Below, piece after piece: positions 1 to 10,200 of a stretch of 64,000 bases of DNA. The stretch comes from Larix kaempferi. Taxonomy: Eukaryota; Streptophyta; Pinopsida; Pinales; Pinaceae. The stretch spans positions 15,407,501-15,471,500 of the forward strand of contig BSBM01000440.1 in the NCBI GenBank assembly GCA_027924585.1, in the 5' to 3' direction. Each line of letters begins with the position of its first letter. The first letter of the stretch is position 1. Made by a program: the position numbers and the translations under genes. A model generated the notes under the pieces. The model was given only the letters and a program-made list of their open reading frames with translations, did no database searches and was not told the DNA's origin.

Positions 1-331
1 AGATATCCATCATTGCCAATGCACTCAGGCTAAGATGAAACTATGTGTCTACAAAAAATTGTGCACCATGATTGTGAGATGGGGTTTCAGAGTAATACAA
101 ATCCTAGAATAGTATGTATCAATCACAACACTAGAAGTACATGACTCAATTGTAAGTGCATCCATGCCATAATGCCCATTTGCACTCTAATGCATGCCAA
201 ATATGATCTTTGCAATGTGCATTATATACTAAGGATTCTGTGTGAGTTTCACCTTTGATACAATGCCCAAAACTATGTGGCCATAATTAGAAATATTTCT
301 TTGTTAAAAATTTGTCATTACTCCTTCGGAC
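1..331. other. No recognisable feature
   Basis: AT-rich sequence to the left of the oldest Copia element. I see no coding frame, RNA gene or repeat structure in it. Confidence 0.4.
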
Positions 332-598
332 TATTCGAGAGCTAGGGAATTAGAAGATCAAATAGATATACATTCCAATAAGAGATGTTGTCTAATGACA
401 CTATAAATATAGACATGGTCAAACTTGATCAGATAGGATTTGTTTTGGACTCCTTGAATTCTCCCTCTACCCGCATGCTAATCAAATGTCCTAGTCGATT
501 CGATCAACTAGTTGAATGCTTAGTCGGCCACTCACTCAATTGATTATCTCTAGAACATCTAAAGGTGTGATGAACTTGCTTAACATGTTGTTTCAACA
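332..598 (-). repeat. 3' LTR of Copia-I (shortened)
   Basis: It aligns by eye with 9238-9650: shared blocks around 'agggaatt', 'tacattcc', 'caattgatt' and the last 40 bases ending at TTTCAACA. It is shorter (267 against 413 bp) because internal stretches are missing. A pyrimidine-rich run just inside (630-660) could be the complement of the polypurine tract, but lies about 30 bp from the repeat end. Confidence 0.6.
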
Positions 599-639
599 AC
601 AACACAACTCTATATAGATTCAATAGGTGAAATTTACTT

Positions 640-2150
640 CCCTTTACACCCACCCCCCTGCCCGCATAATTGTAGATTCTTGAAGCCCAAGCATAACCTG
701 AAGTTTCACAAACTTAGTTTTCGTTATAGGATTTGTAAAGATATCAACAACCCGATCATCCATACCGCAATAGATAAGAGACAAAACAAATTTTGTACCA
801 ACTACCTCAAATAATGAGCATGAAGCTCCACATGTGCCATCTTACTGTGAGCAATCAAAATACCAACTATCTATATGGCACTTTGATTATCACAATATAT
901 TGCATTCAACTCCTCAACTAGAAATCCAAAATCACCCAATGGTCAAAATAAAGACCACCTTCCTAGTTTTACAAGTCCACAGTATGGGTCTAAATTGAAG
1001 ATGAAACACATAACCAGATGTAGACTAATTTCTATAATCTCCATCTCCAACCCAATCCGATTCGATGTAGTTAACTAAATGGTTCTTGGTACTACAATAT
1101 TTTATAACAAGATTATAAGTGCCTTTGATATAATGGGAAATCCTCTTTGTGGCCTTCAAGTGACTATTCCATGCATCTTGGATGAATTGAGAGACCACAC
1201 TAATAGCAAAGGAAATATTGGGTTGATTTCAAGTTAAATAAACAAGGATACCAACAAGTTGACTATAGACAATAACATTGAATTTCAGACAATCACACTC
1301 TTTAGTGAGCTTCACTCTTGATAGGTAAAGTGTAGCACAAGGTTTACAATCTTCCATTTTGAGCCTTTGTAATAAATTCAATACATATTTAAGTTGGGAA
1401 ATAAATATACTATCATCCATTTTTAAAATTGGGATGCCCAAAAGAAACTCAATAGACCAAGACCAAACATCTCAAATGTATCTACTAATTGTTTATTCAA
1501 ACCCAATATTAAATCTACCTTACTTTCGATGATGACTATATCAACAACATATAATGAAAAAAATAAGGTTTCACCATTTACATCTAAAATAGAGATATTG
1601 TGATTTGATTCACAATGTTTGAAACCAAGGTGGAGGATAAAATGATCAATCATTTCATACCACACCCTGGGGGCTTGTTTCAAACCATAGAATTATTTCT
1701 TCAATCAAAATACAATGTTCCCATCCTTCTCAAAGACTGGGGTTTCCTCCATATAAATATCCTTAGTGATATCACCATGAAAGAAAGATCTTTTGGAATC
1801 CGTCTAATGTACCTCCCATCTAAAATGAAAAGTGAGGGAAAAAATCAATTGAACGTGATTCATCTTTGCAACAAGGACAAAGGTTTCATAAGTTAATTTA
1901 TGCCTTCTTGCTAAGAAAAACCCTTTTATACCAAATGAGCCTTATGTTTTTCAACAACACCTCCAAATGTGAACTTGGTATTGTAAACCCAACAACACTT
2001 CACCACATTCTTTCCTTGTGGTCAAGGAACTAAATCACATGCTTGATTCTTCATCAATGAATGATACTCATCAGTGATAACATTCTTCCAGTTAGGTCAA
2101 CCATGTGCATCTTCATATGTATCACAATCACATTCCTCTAGCACACATGC
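640..2150 (-). pseudogene. Copia-I reverse transcriptase and RNase H remnant
   Basis: Read on the minus strand from about 2150 leftwards. The start of the RT domain is recognisable from an N-W-K-x-x-x-x-x-E-Y-x-S-L-x-x-N-like segment (about 2030-2110). Then follow the KQAPRxWY motif (1683-1640) and a YVVD box at the catalytic YVDD site (about 1540), so one conserved residue is altered. The RT tail with an S-Q-L-K-Y-V-L-N-L-L-like stretch is at 1229-1441. RNase H follows at about 640-1220, with an E-S-D-W-V-G-D catalytic block and the S-T-S-G-Y motif. The pieces lie in different frames with many stops. The element cannot encode a working polymerase. Confidence 0.75.
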
Positions 2151-2279
2151 CACTAGAGACAAATTTCCACAATGTTTATGACCTCTATTCCTCCTCGAAT
2201 CATTTACATCTCCTACATCATAACCAACAACTTCAATTGTCTTAGTCTCCCATTAGTGGAACCACTTCTCACTACTTTG

Positions 2280-2705
2280 TTTTTAGTGGATGCTTTTTTG
2301 CTGGTGTGCCTAAACCATTATGGTGCACTGGTCCACTTTAATATCAAATGCATTTGTTTTCCATGAACATAAGCACACATAGAAATAACATTCCAAAAAG
2401 ACATTGGTGCTCCACTTTGATAAAGGCACACTATTGCTTCACATTGGTATAAATGAAGTTGTGCTTCCATATTAATGCACACATAAGTGACATCATCCCC
2501 AAAATACATAAGTGCTCCAATTTTGGTCTAGGGGCATTGGTATTCTTGACACATGTGGAATGGATTTCTAATGACCCAAAAGAATGGTGCTTCACTTCTA
2601 TATAGGAGCATTGATGCCCCACATTGGCATGGGTACATCAGTGCTCCATATTGGTATGGGAGCATTGGTTCTCCTCTTTGTTATGGTCACATAGATGTTC
2701 CTAAT
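2280..2705. repeat. Degenerate minisatellite, units rich in GAGCATTGGTGCTCC-like palindromes
   Basis: About 12-14 diverged units of roughly 27-32 bp carry the theme (G)GAGCAYTGRTGCTCCAYWTTGGTAT. The core GGAGCATTGATGCTCC is close to a perfect palindrome. Examples are 'gacattggtgctccactttg' near 2401 and 'gggagcattggttctcctct' near 2659. Further units of the same family occur at 3200-3305, 3838-3915 and 6175-6425. Confidence 0.7.
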
Positions 2706-2724
2706 ACAAAAAAGTAACGAATAG

Positions 2725-3830
2725 TAGTTTGTATTTATTTTAAATTATTAAAAGTGGTAGGAAAAACCTTGAGATGACTCTTAAAAATAAGAAAAACAAG
2801 AGTTTATTCCATTTCTTCATTTAACATAGGAGAAGAGGAATGGTTCTACAAGAGAATCATATACAAATAGCCAAGTAACCTTTTTTCCCACTTTAGTATT
2901 TCACTTCTTCCTATTATTGATTTTATTCATGTTGTTTTCCATTTCCCACTATTGTTCCTAATTTCTTAGCTAATATTGCTTTTTTCGCTAGCTTTAGGGG
3001 TTTCCCTCTATTTTAAAGGTTAATGGTGAATGTTTTAGGGTTTTACATCAATCAATATGCCTAGAAAATGAGGGCAGATCTTAATGAGAAAAGGGGTACG
3101 TTTTTGTTTAGCATGGGCGCATATATATAGGGGTTTTCACCTCCCTTTATTTCTAGGTTCATGAGGTTTCTTTGTGCGGCTCAACGTTCTTACCTAGTGA
3201 TCATAGAGAATATGTGCTCCTCATAGGTATGGAATAATTAGTGATCCTATTTGGTATGGAATCATCGATGCTCCTCTTTGTTATAGGCACACTGATGCTT
3301 GTTAGTTACACCACAGCATGGACCATTCATATATATTTTTAAATTTACTTTGAGAGGCAAGACAAACTATAACGCAAATTTTGAAGAGAGTAAAAAATGA
3401 GGGTTTGTTTCATTTGAACATTACATATGAGAGAAGAGGAAGATGAGGTGTTTCTATACAAATATAAAATATAAATAGCCATGAATGCAGGGAAAGGAAA
3501 AGAGTATTACAACAAGGTAACCCTAAATTTCTCCCTTTTCATCTTTTCTTTTGTTCCCATTATTAATTTATTTATGTTTTTTTTTGTAAGCTAGTACCCA
3601 TGGGGATTTGAACTTGTGACCTTCCATTTACAACTTCTCATCTCATTTACTTATTACCAATTTCTTTGGCCCCCATGGTCTATTTATGTTATTTTTATTT
3701 CTTACATTCGTTCTTTATTTATTAGTTGGTTTTTCTAGTTTTTAAAACTCATTTGAGGGTTTTCCCCATTATTTTAGAGGTTAATGGTGAATTTTGTTGA
3801 GGGTTTACATCACTAAATTTTGTTAAGCTT
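2725..3830. repeat. Duplicated ~340-bp block (2725-3060 and 3320-3830)
   Basis: The two blocks share, in order: 'gagaagagga', 'caaatagcca' or 'aaatagccat', 'aaggtaaccc' or 'aagtaacctt', 'ttattcatgt' or 'ttatttatgt', 'ttaatggtga' and 'gggttttacatca' or 'agggtttacatca'. The second copy carries an extra ~100 bp near 3590-3690. Minisatellite units precede and follow each block, so the whole is a higher-order repeat of minisatellite plus block. Confidence 0.6.
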
Positions 3831-4099
3831 GTACAAGTTCTCCCCTTTTTTTATGGGAGCACCGATTCTCCATCGTTTTCTTGGAGCATCGTAGCTATTA
3901 GTGCTCTTCTTTTGTGTAAGAGAATTCTTCTCCACTTTGGGCATATTAACTATGGAGGATGAGGGGCTTTGGAGAATTTTCATCAAACATTTTTATGTAA
4001 CAATTGAGTTCTTTGTAATTACAAGAGATCCACACATTAAGTTTCTTGAGTGGTTTGAGACTCACTATGGTTTTGTATGTGTGGTTTAACTACTCATAT

Positions 4100-5690
4100 T
4101 ATATTATAAAAATTAACATTTCAATATTAATTGTTTTACCACTCGAATGGGGTGACAGGGAAATGAGCATTCAAGGAAACATATCATGACAAGGGTCATT
4201 CAAAACAACGTCTAGTTGATGAGGCCCATGCAAAAGTGTACTGGGTGGTGGTTGATAATCCACATGTAGGTGAAAATGACAAGGAACCCTATCTGACACA
4301 TAGCGAGATTGTATTGCATTGAGAACCATGGGAATGAGAGATCCTCCAATTCAACAAGGACACTCATGTGAAGAATAGAGGCATCATGGTTATGATATAG
4401 TTAAGAATGGAAGAGGTTAGTGTGACCATAAAGATGGTGGTTCTATGGATGGGACTCCAAGTCCTCGCCTTATGTTTTTACCTCACTTGTTCCATTCCCT
4501 TGGAGAGCATCAGTATTGAACTCCTCCACGTAGATCCTACAAAGGAAAACGTGAGGAAGTAGGCCTTAGTGAATACACAATATCTATCTAAGGGTAGGAT
4601 CATGTTTAGCAAATCAATCTTGATGGGCAAGGTATCCTCTGTATCTATGTATCTAATTGAGGAGGTAGCAACAATGAAGAGACTTCAAGATGGTAACAGG
4701 AAATGAAAAATCCCCATCCAGGAATATGCATAGGAAGGTGGTCGGAAAACTAGATGAAGTAAGACTAGGGTTGGTAACTCCATTCCTATAAAAAGGAAGG
4801 GAAAAAATAACTAAAGCTAAGAAGGAATCTATGGAATCCTGAAACACTTAAAGGCTATTAAAGTTGAGATATACGACTTGAAAAAAAAAGGACAATAGTT
4901 AGAAGGGGGAAATCACCCATTGACAAGGTTGTATGGAAGCTATTTAATGGATGCCTCACTCAAGATTCTCTAGAAGTAGGGATACTAAGGTTTCAAAAAT
5001 GAAAAAATCTTACTGGTTTGTTAAATCTCTAATTACACAAGCTATGGAGGAAAAGGACATACACCTACATATTGATATCATGCAAAAATGAGAATTTATG
5101 GAAAAAAAGTACAATGCACCCATTAGAGTGCGCTAGGGTTTGAAAGAAGTTGTAGTGGATGATGATTCAAAGGATAATGAGACAAAGGAGTAGCCAATTG
5201 AGGGCAACCAACAAAACTCTCAACTTTAAATCATCATTATCAACATCGATTATGAAGATGATCTCTAGCTTAAATAAGCAACCATGCAGATTCTTTTGGT
5301 TTTTACCTTTACAATTTGTAGATCATAGAGGCTTATTTAGTTCCCTTAGCTCAAGAGTTCCAGTTAACATGAGGGTTACGGTTAGAAGTAATGCCCTCCA
5401 TTTTTTTGGATAATTGTACTGTTAATAATTTTTATAGCTAGCATTTATGATAGAGATGATTCCCTTTGTCTTTTGGTCTGGATTATTTCAATTATATTAG
5501 AAACTCAATCAGTCTTGACAATCTTGTTTATGAAAGCATATTCTCTCATGGATATCTTAGACATTCTTCCATCAAGGAAGAAATTCATGTATTTTTTGAT
5601 GTAAACTATTTACCCATATATTAATAGAAATTAGACTCATAACTTACAAAAAAAAATATATTAGTTATATATACATTTTCATAATATTTT
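4100..5690 (+). other. Possible 5'-truncated non-LTR (LINE-like) remnant
   Basis: The segment has a more balanced base composition than its AT-rich surroundings. It ends with a stretch near 5600-5660 (an A/T-rich 3' end followed by a run of A) that looks like the 3' end of a plant L1-type element. No domain is recognised in any frame, and no TSD was found with confidence. It could equally be another decayed repeat. Confidence 0.2.
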
Positions 5691-5694
5691 TTTT

Positions 5695-6000
5695 TTTAAT
5701 TTCAAGTAATAAAAATATATATTTTATTTAAAATGATGCAAAGTATTTTCAAAATTTAAATTGTAATAAGATATTCATTAACCAAAGGGGAAATAATTAT
5801 TAGTTGGAAGATTCAAAATAAAAGTTATATTGTTTCATATGTTTCTAACTATAATGTTTTTTAAAATTTCAAGTAATAAAAATATATTTTTTATTTAAAA
5901 TGATGCAAAGTATTTTCAAAATTTAAATTGTAATAAGATATTAAATAACCAAAAGGGAAATAATTATTAGTTGGAAGATTCAAAATAAAAGGTTATATTG
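5695..6000. repeat. Tandem duplication, two ~139-bp AT-rich copies
   Basis: Copy 1 (about 5695-5832) and copy 2 (about 5862-6000) are nearly identical and offset by 167 bp. Both contain 'aatgatgcaaagtatttt' and 'taattattagttggaaga'. They are separated by a 29-bp unrelated spacer. Confidence 0.85.
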
Positions 6001-6174
6001 TCACCCCATTTTAATAATCATGTATTTATTAAGTTTAGATCAATATGAAACAATCATAAAAATGATTAAATGTAAAATAAAGTTGTAAAATGATTACAAA
6101 TATTAATAAATGATTAAATATAAATAATTTTTTGATAATAAACTAATAATTATTTATTGTTTGTTATCACAAAT

Positions 6175-6425
6175 GCTCATTTTTGGTATTGTAGCACTAA
6201 TTCTTCTCTTTGATCTTATAGCACAACATTGATGTTCTCCGAGGAAAAAAAAGCACAACATTGATGCTTCACTTTAGTCATGCAACACAAATCGATACTT
6301 TACTTTGATCTTGGAGCACCGATGATCCACTTTTTCCCTGAGCATTGACATCAATTCTTCACTTTAGTTTTGGAGCATTAGTACTCCACTTTGGTCCTAG
6401 TGCTTTCAAATATATAACATGCACC
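6175..6425. repeat. Second array of the palindromic minisatellite
   Basis: About seven units of 27-32 bp, of the same family as 2280-2705: 'ggagcaccgatgatccactt' near 6318, 'gagcattgacatcaattctt' near 6342 and 'ggagcattagtactccactt' near 6371. Near-palindromic cores GGAGCAYYRATGCTCC recur, with point changes. Confidence 0.7.
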
Positions 6426-6839
6426 AGTGTGTATGGAATAGTTCATCACTAGTGCACCTTACTATTTTAAGTGCATTGAAAAAAAGAAAAAAAAACCCCA
6501 ACTACCCATAATTTTTAGTTATAGTGAATATCAACTAAACCCACACTGTCATTGGTGGATGTTTTTGTGTGGGTTTGTTTGAGGATTTTTCCCAATCTTG
6601 TAACACAAAAACCACCAATACTTGGTGTTTTCCTTGTAGTGGGAAGACACATTTCTTTTATTAAAGGAGTTCCTATACGAACCTCTCCATTAGTAGACTA
6701 AATGAGAGTTCTAAAACTCGTGGTTCACTTTGTTGTGGAAGGTTGACTACAGGTTAGTTCTGTAAAGGCGTTGATTTTCTAGTCGATTTTATTGTGTAGT
6801 AGTTAGCCAATCCAGAATCCTACATAATTTCTAATGGAT

Positions 6840-7950
6840 CATTGTTCAATGGACCTTAAGTGGAATTCAATAGGGTGATATTTGTCTTCTCATCTTAGAC
6901 TATGTATTTCCTAAAAATAATATCTTATTTGACTGGGTCAAACAACTTCCAGGCCTTTGAATCTCTAGAGTATCCCATCATAATATAAGCATGGATCTTT
7001 GCATCAAGTTTATTTCTCTTATCATATAGAATATGAGCCCATATTATGCATCCAAATGTTGTGAGGTGTTTGAATGAGGGTTTTCTCCCACTCCATTTCT
7101 TAAGAGGATTCATATCCCATAATACTTTGGTTAAAATTGGGTTCATAAGATAGCTTTAATAATATACAACTTTTTCCCAAAATCTAGTTGGCATACCATT
7201 GGCCTGAAGCGAACACCATGCCATTTTGACCAAGTTATATTCTTCCTTTGAAAAAAACCATTTTGTTGATGTGTGTAAGATACTAATATATACCAAGAGA
7301 TACTATTCTATGATTCAAAATATTTCCACACATATTCTCTTCCATTGTCTGATCTCGTACATTTCATAGGTTTTTTGCATTTTTTCAGCTAATGGCTTAA
7401 ATTCCTTGAATTTTTCAAATATATGATTTTTGTTATTCAAGAAATATACCCAAGTAAACTTGGAAAAATCATCAATGAAAGCCAAAAAATACCTTGTTCC
7501 TGCTAGTGATGGTTTGTTTAAGGTACTTAAGCCACTATGGAAAAGTTCCAGTCAATTCTTTTCTTTCCAAGCCTTCCCTATTTCAAACACTGTAACAACT
7601 CAATTATGATTTCCTACCACACACCCTTCACATACATCATCAAGGGAAATAACCCTAGGTAGTCCAACAACCATGTCATGTTTTACCATCATCTTTATGC
7701 TTCAGATATTTAGATGTCCTAGTATTTCATGCCAATTTCTAGAACTGTAGTCGTCAATATTTACTATGTTTGTAGTGGGCCTTGAATCTTTTATGGGAAA
7801 ATCATAGAAATTTTACAATTTTTCCTTTGGATCAAGAATACCCTTAACAACAACATCCAATATATTGTGCATCTATTTCACAACAAATCAATCGGGCCAA
7901 AATTCTACCCTCTTTTTAGTTTGAGTTAGTCGGGTTATAGACAACAAATT
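6840..7950 (-). pseudogene. Copia-I integrase remnant
   Basis: On the minus strand the HHCC zinc-binding part is recognisable at about 7620-7750 (W-H-E-I-L-G-H-L-N, then C-E-G-C). The catalytic core start is at about 7430-7480 (F-I-D-D-F-S-K, then W-V-Y-F-L), and the C-terminal G-R-K-P-S..H-L..F-G-C and G-Y-S motifs are at 6925-7146. These are the hallmarks of Copia integrase in the right order. Several frameshifts and stops separate them, so it is non-functional. The upstream part, to about 7950, should hold the protease, but I do not see its active site. Confidence 0.75.
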
Positions 7951-8229
7951 CATACTCAAACTAGGTATAATACATATCAATGACCACACCATTATGACAT
8001 TCATTTTTACCACAACTAGAAATAGTAAGAGGATAACCATATGGGAAAATTTTATTTTATGTAGCCTTATTTAATGAAGAAAAGAGAGAAGCAACTTTAG
8101 AAATGTGATGAATATAATCAAAGTCGACTATCTAATCACTTTATGAGTGTAAGCATGGAAGTTCTGAGAAGAATTAAATAAATTGTATAATTATATGCCT
8201 TACCTTCTAAATTTTGGTGTTGTAGGTCA

Positions 8230-8980
8230 CTAAGATTTTTTAATTTCTCTTCAATTCCTTTAGTCTTTTGCTAGAAATCCTTCTCCATATGCCCTAATAT
8301 TTTTTCAATACCAAAAATTCTTCTTCTTCCTACCTTTCTTAGTCAACGGATGACCATAAAGCTTCTTCTTAATGGTTTGGTTGATGCAATCCCATTCTTT
8401 TTCTCAATTGCCTACTTGACCTCTTCCTCTATGGTTCCATAAAATGTTTCCCTTCAACAAATGGGCCCTTTGCTTAACTTCAAGTTTCCCTTCATCAAGC
8501 AATTTTTCCTACACCCTAATTAGCAAACCATAGAAAGAGTTAGAGGAATAATCTTTGCCATCTTATTTTATAAATGTCCAACTAATATGAAATGTCAAAC
8601 ATAATACATCATAGTTTGTCTTCAAGTTCATCAAGATCAATTCTATGAGCTAACTATCCTTTTTTAAGAAACCCAATCCTCTTTCAACCAATTAAGACTA
8701 AAGCTCCTTCACAAGAGCCAGATAATCTTCAATTCTTCCAAAAGAGAGAGGATCAAGAGAGATAAGCTCCGTCTCAATTTGCATAGCATGAATATCATCA
8801 ATCTTATCAAAATAATGTCTACAACTTCTACCAAACTTCATTTGGACAGTTGATTCCACTCATATGAAAGTGAATCTCTCTATATATGTGGCTTGTTATG
8901 ACTCCTACAACCTCATCCTTCTTTCCATTGATGACAAACTCAAATTGATCATCCACATGATCTAGAGCCAAAACCTTTGT
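8230..8980 (-). pseudogene. Copia-I gag remnant
   Basis: Minus-strand reading gives fragments of a helical Gag, including an F-D-K-I-D-D-I-H-like stretch and an L-S-F-G-R-I-E-D-Y-L-like stretch (about 8690-8850). It sits directly upstream of the integrase remnant and inside the 5' LTR, as expected for Copia. A run of lysines near 8320 may be the basic C-terminal region. The identification rests mainly on position. Confidence 0.45.
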
Positions 8981-9237
8981 AAACTACCAAATAAATTTAC
9001 TCTTTGATAATGTTTTCATGTCTTGTGCCCACACAACATAATTGTGGCTATAACCATAGGCTCTTACTTGGAACCCATGATCTTTATTTATAAATCTAAA
9101 CTATGATTTACTCTTTAGGTTGAAACCTTGAGTCAATCTATTGTTGAGATCTGAATCAACATGATCACGTACAATCAATAGCCTCCAAATAACTTGTAGA
9201 CAATAGGCTAAGTCTCAAACTAGTAGCTTTAAAATAA

Positions 9238-9650
9238 TGTTGGAGAACCAGGGAATTCATAGATCAAGGAGTTATACATTCCAAGAAGAGGTGGTGTCTA
9301 AAGACACAACTATGATGCTTAAGTAGAAGTGAGATAACTCACCATACATGAAAACGTAGGAAAAATTCTATGCTAGATCGATCCATAAGACCATTTATAT
9401 ATAGAACCAGAGTATAATTTATTTCATTAAAGTGAGAAATACATGGCCAAGTTTGATTCCATAGGTAATGTAATGAACTCACCGATTCTTCCTTGACTTG
9501 TGCACTAGTTGACTACCCTACTCGACTCAAGTGACCAATTGAATGCTAATTCAACCACTCATTTGACTACTTAATCAATTCTCCTAGTTGATTGACTATC
9601 TCCAAAAGATACAAAGGTGCGATGAACTTGCTTAACCTATTGTTCCAACA
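9238..9650 (-). repeat. 5' LTR of Copia-I
   Basis: 413 bp, TGTTGGAG..TTCCAACA. It matches the left LTR (332-598) along its length, with extra internal sequence. I do not find a canonical initiator-Met PBS immediately inside it (left of 9238), so this element used another primer or the site has decayed. Confidence 0.65.
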
Positions 9651-9889
9651 TAGACATGGACTTAATTGATTGTTGACTGATGACTCCTTTTTGGATCAAA
9701 TCTTCCTACTAGTTGTTGGTCCCAAACAACTATCCACCATTTGTGGAAACTTAACTTGAATTTTCTCCAGGGTATTCCAATTGCTAACTTGGTCCAAGTT
9801 TCTTATTAGCTAAACTTGACAAGGTTTAGGGTTCCCTAATTGGTTTATCTCTTTTTGCACTATAGTATGGTTTATGCTTCCAAATTTGT

Positions 9890-10200
9890 GTCAACTTTAG
9901 TAGTTATCTATTTAGGAATTAATTTGACAAATTCTTCCTCTTCATTGTTTATCATTAACAACTTGTATATATTAAGGTGGTTTACATGGAAGAGTGGGTG
10001 AATTCCCATGCATATTAGTAAGGTCAACTTGGACATATTATCTCTAATATGTTGAATGATTGTGTAAGGGACATATTTGAGTGACTTGATATTTATTTCC
10101 TCCTCGATTAATCTTTCTGAAGGTATACCTGGTCTTGAGATCCTATGAAAATTTGATGATATGCATGGTATTGAAAATGAATAGACTTGTTATTCTATTA
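9890..10200 (-). pseudogene. Gypsy integrase C-terminus remnant
   Basis: One minus-strand frame contains M-G-I-H-P-L-F-H-V-N-H-L (about 9970-10010). This matches the well-conserved IHPVFHVSxL motif at the end of Ty3/Gypsy integrases (GPY/F region). A V-Y-L-Q-K-D-like stretch lies just upstream, near 10120. No catalytic core is recognisable further upstream, so only a 3' piece of a Gypsy element remains here. Confidence 0.5.

Larger units (their letters stand above)
2280..6440. other. Repeat-rich block splitting Copia-I
   Basis: This DNA lies between the Copia-I integrase C-terminus (6925) and the RT start (about 2150), where the family has a short linker. It contains degenerate minisatellites at both ends (2280-2705, 6175-6425) and internally (3200-3305, 3838-3915), two related ~340-bp blocks, a possible non-LTR fragment and a 167-bp-offset AT-rich duplication. 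No clean TIR or TSD is visible, so the mechanism of insertion is unknown. Confidence 0.5.
332..9650 (-). mobile_element. Copia-I: old, interrupted Ty1/Copia retrotransposon
   Basis: Two related direct repeats (332-598 and 9238-9650) flank minus-strand remnants in Copia order: gag (8230-8980), integrase (6840-7950), RT and RNase H (640-2150). The right copy begins TGTTGGAG and ends TTCCAACA, a TG..CA LTR with short inverted ends. Integrase and RT, normally within about 1 kb, are pushed about 4.5 kb apart by a repeat-rich block (about 2280-6440). Frames are full of stops and shifts, and the left LTR has lost about 145 bp relative to the right, so the copy is ancient. The flanking bases (CGGAC left, TAGAC right) match only at three positions, so the TSD is not proven. 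Confidence 0.75.

Noticed and set aside
3590-3650. 'ggggatttgaacttgtgacc' looks like the complement of a Pol III B-box (tRNA or SINE)
   Set aside because: No A-box at the right spacing, no cloverleaf and no A-tail or TSD found, so a SINE call is not supported.
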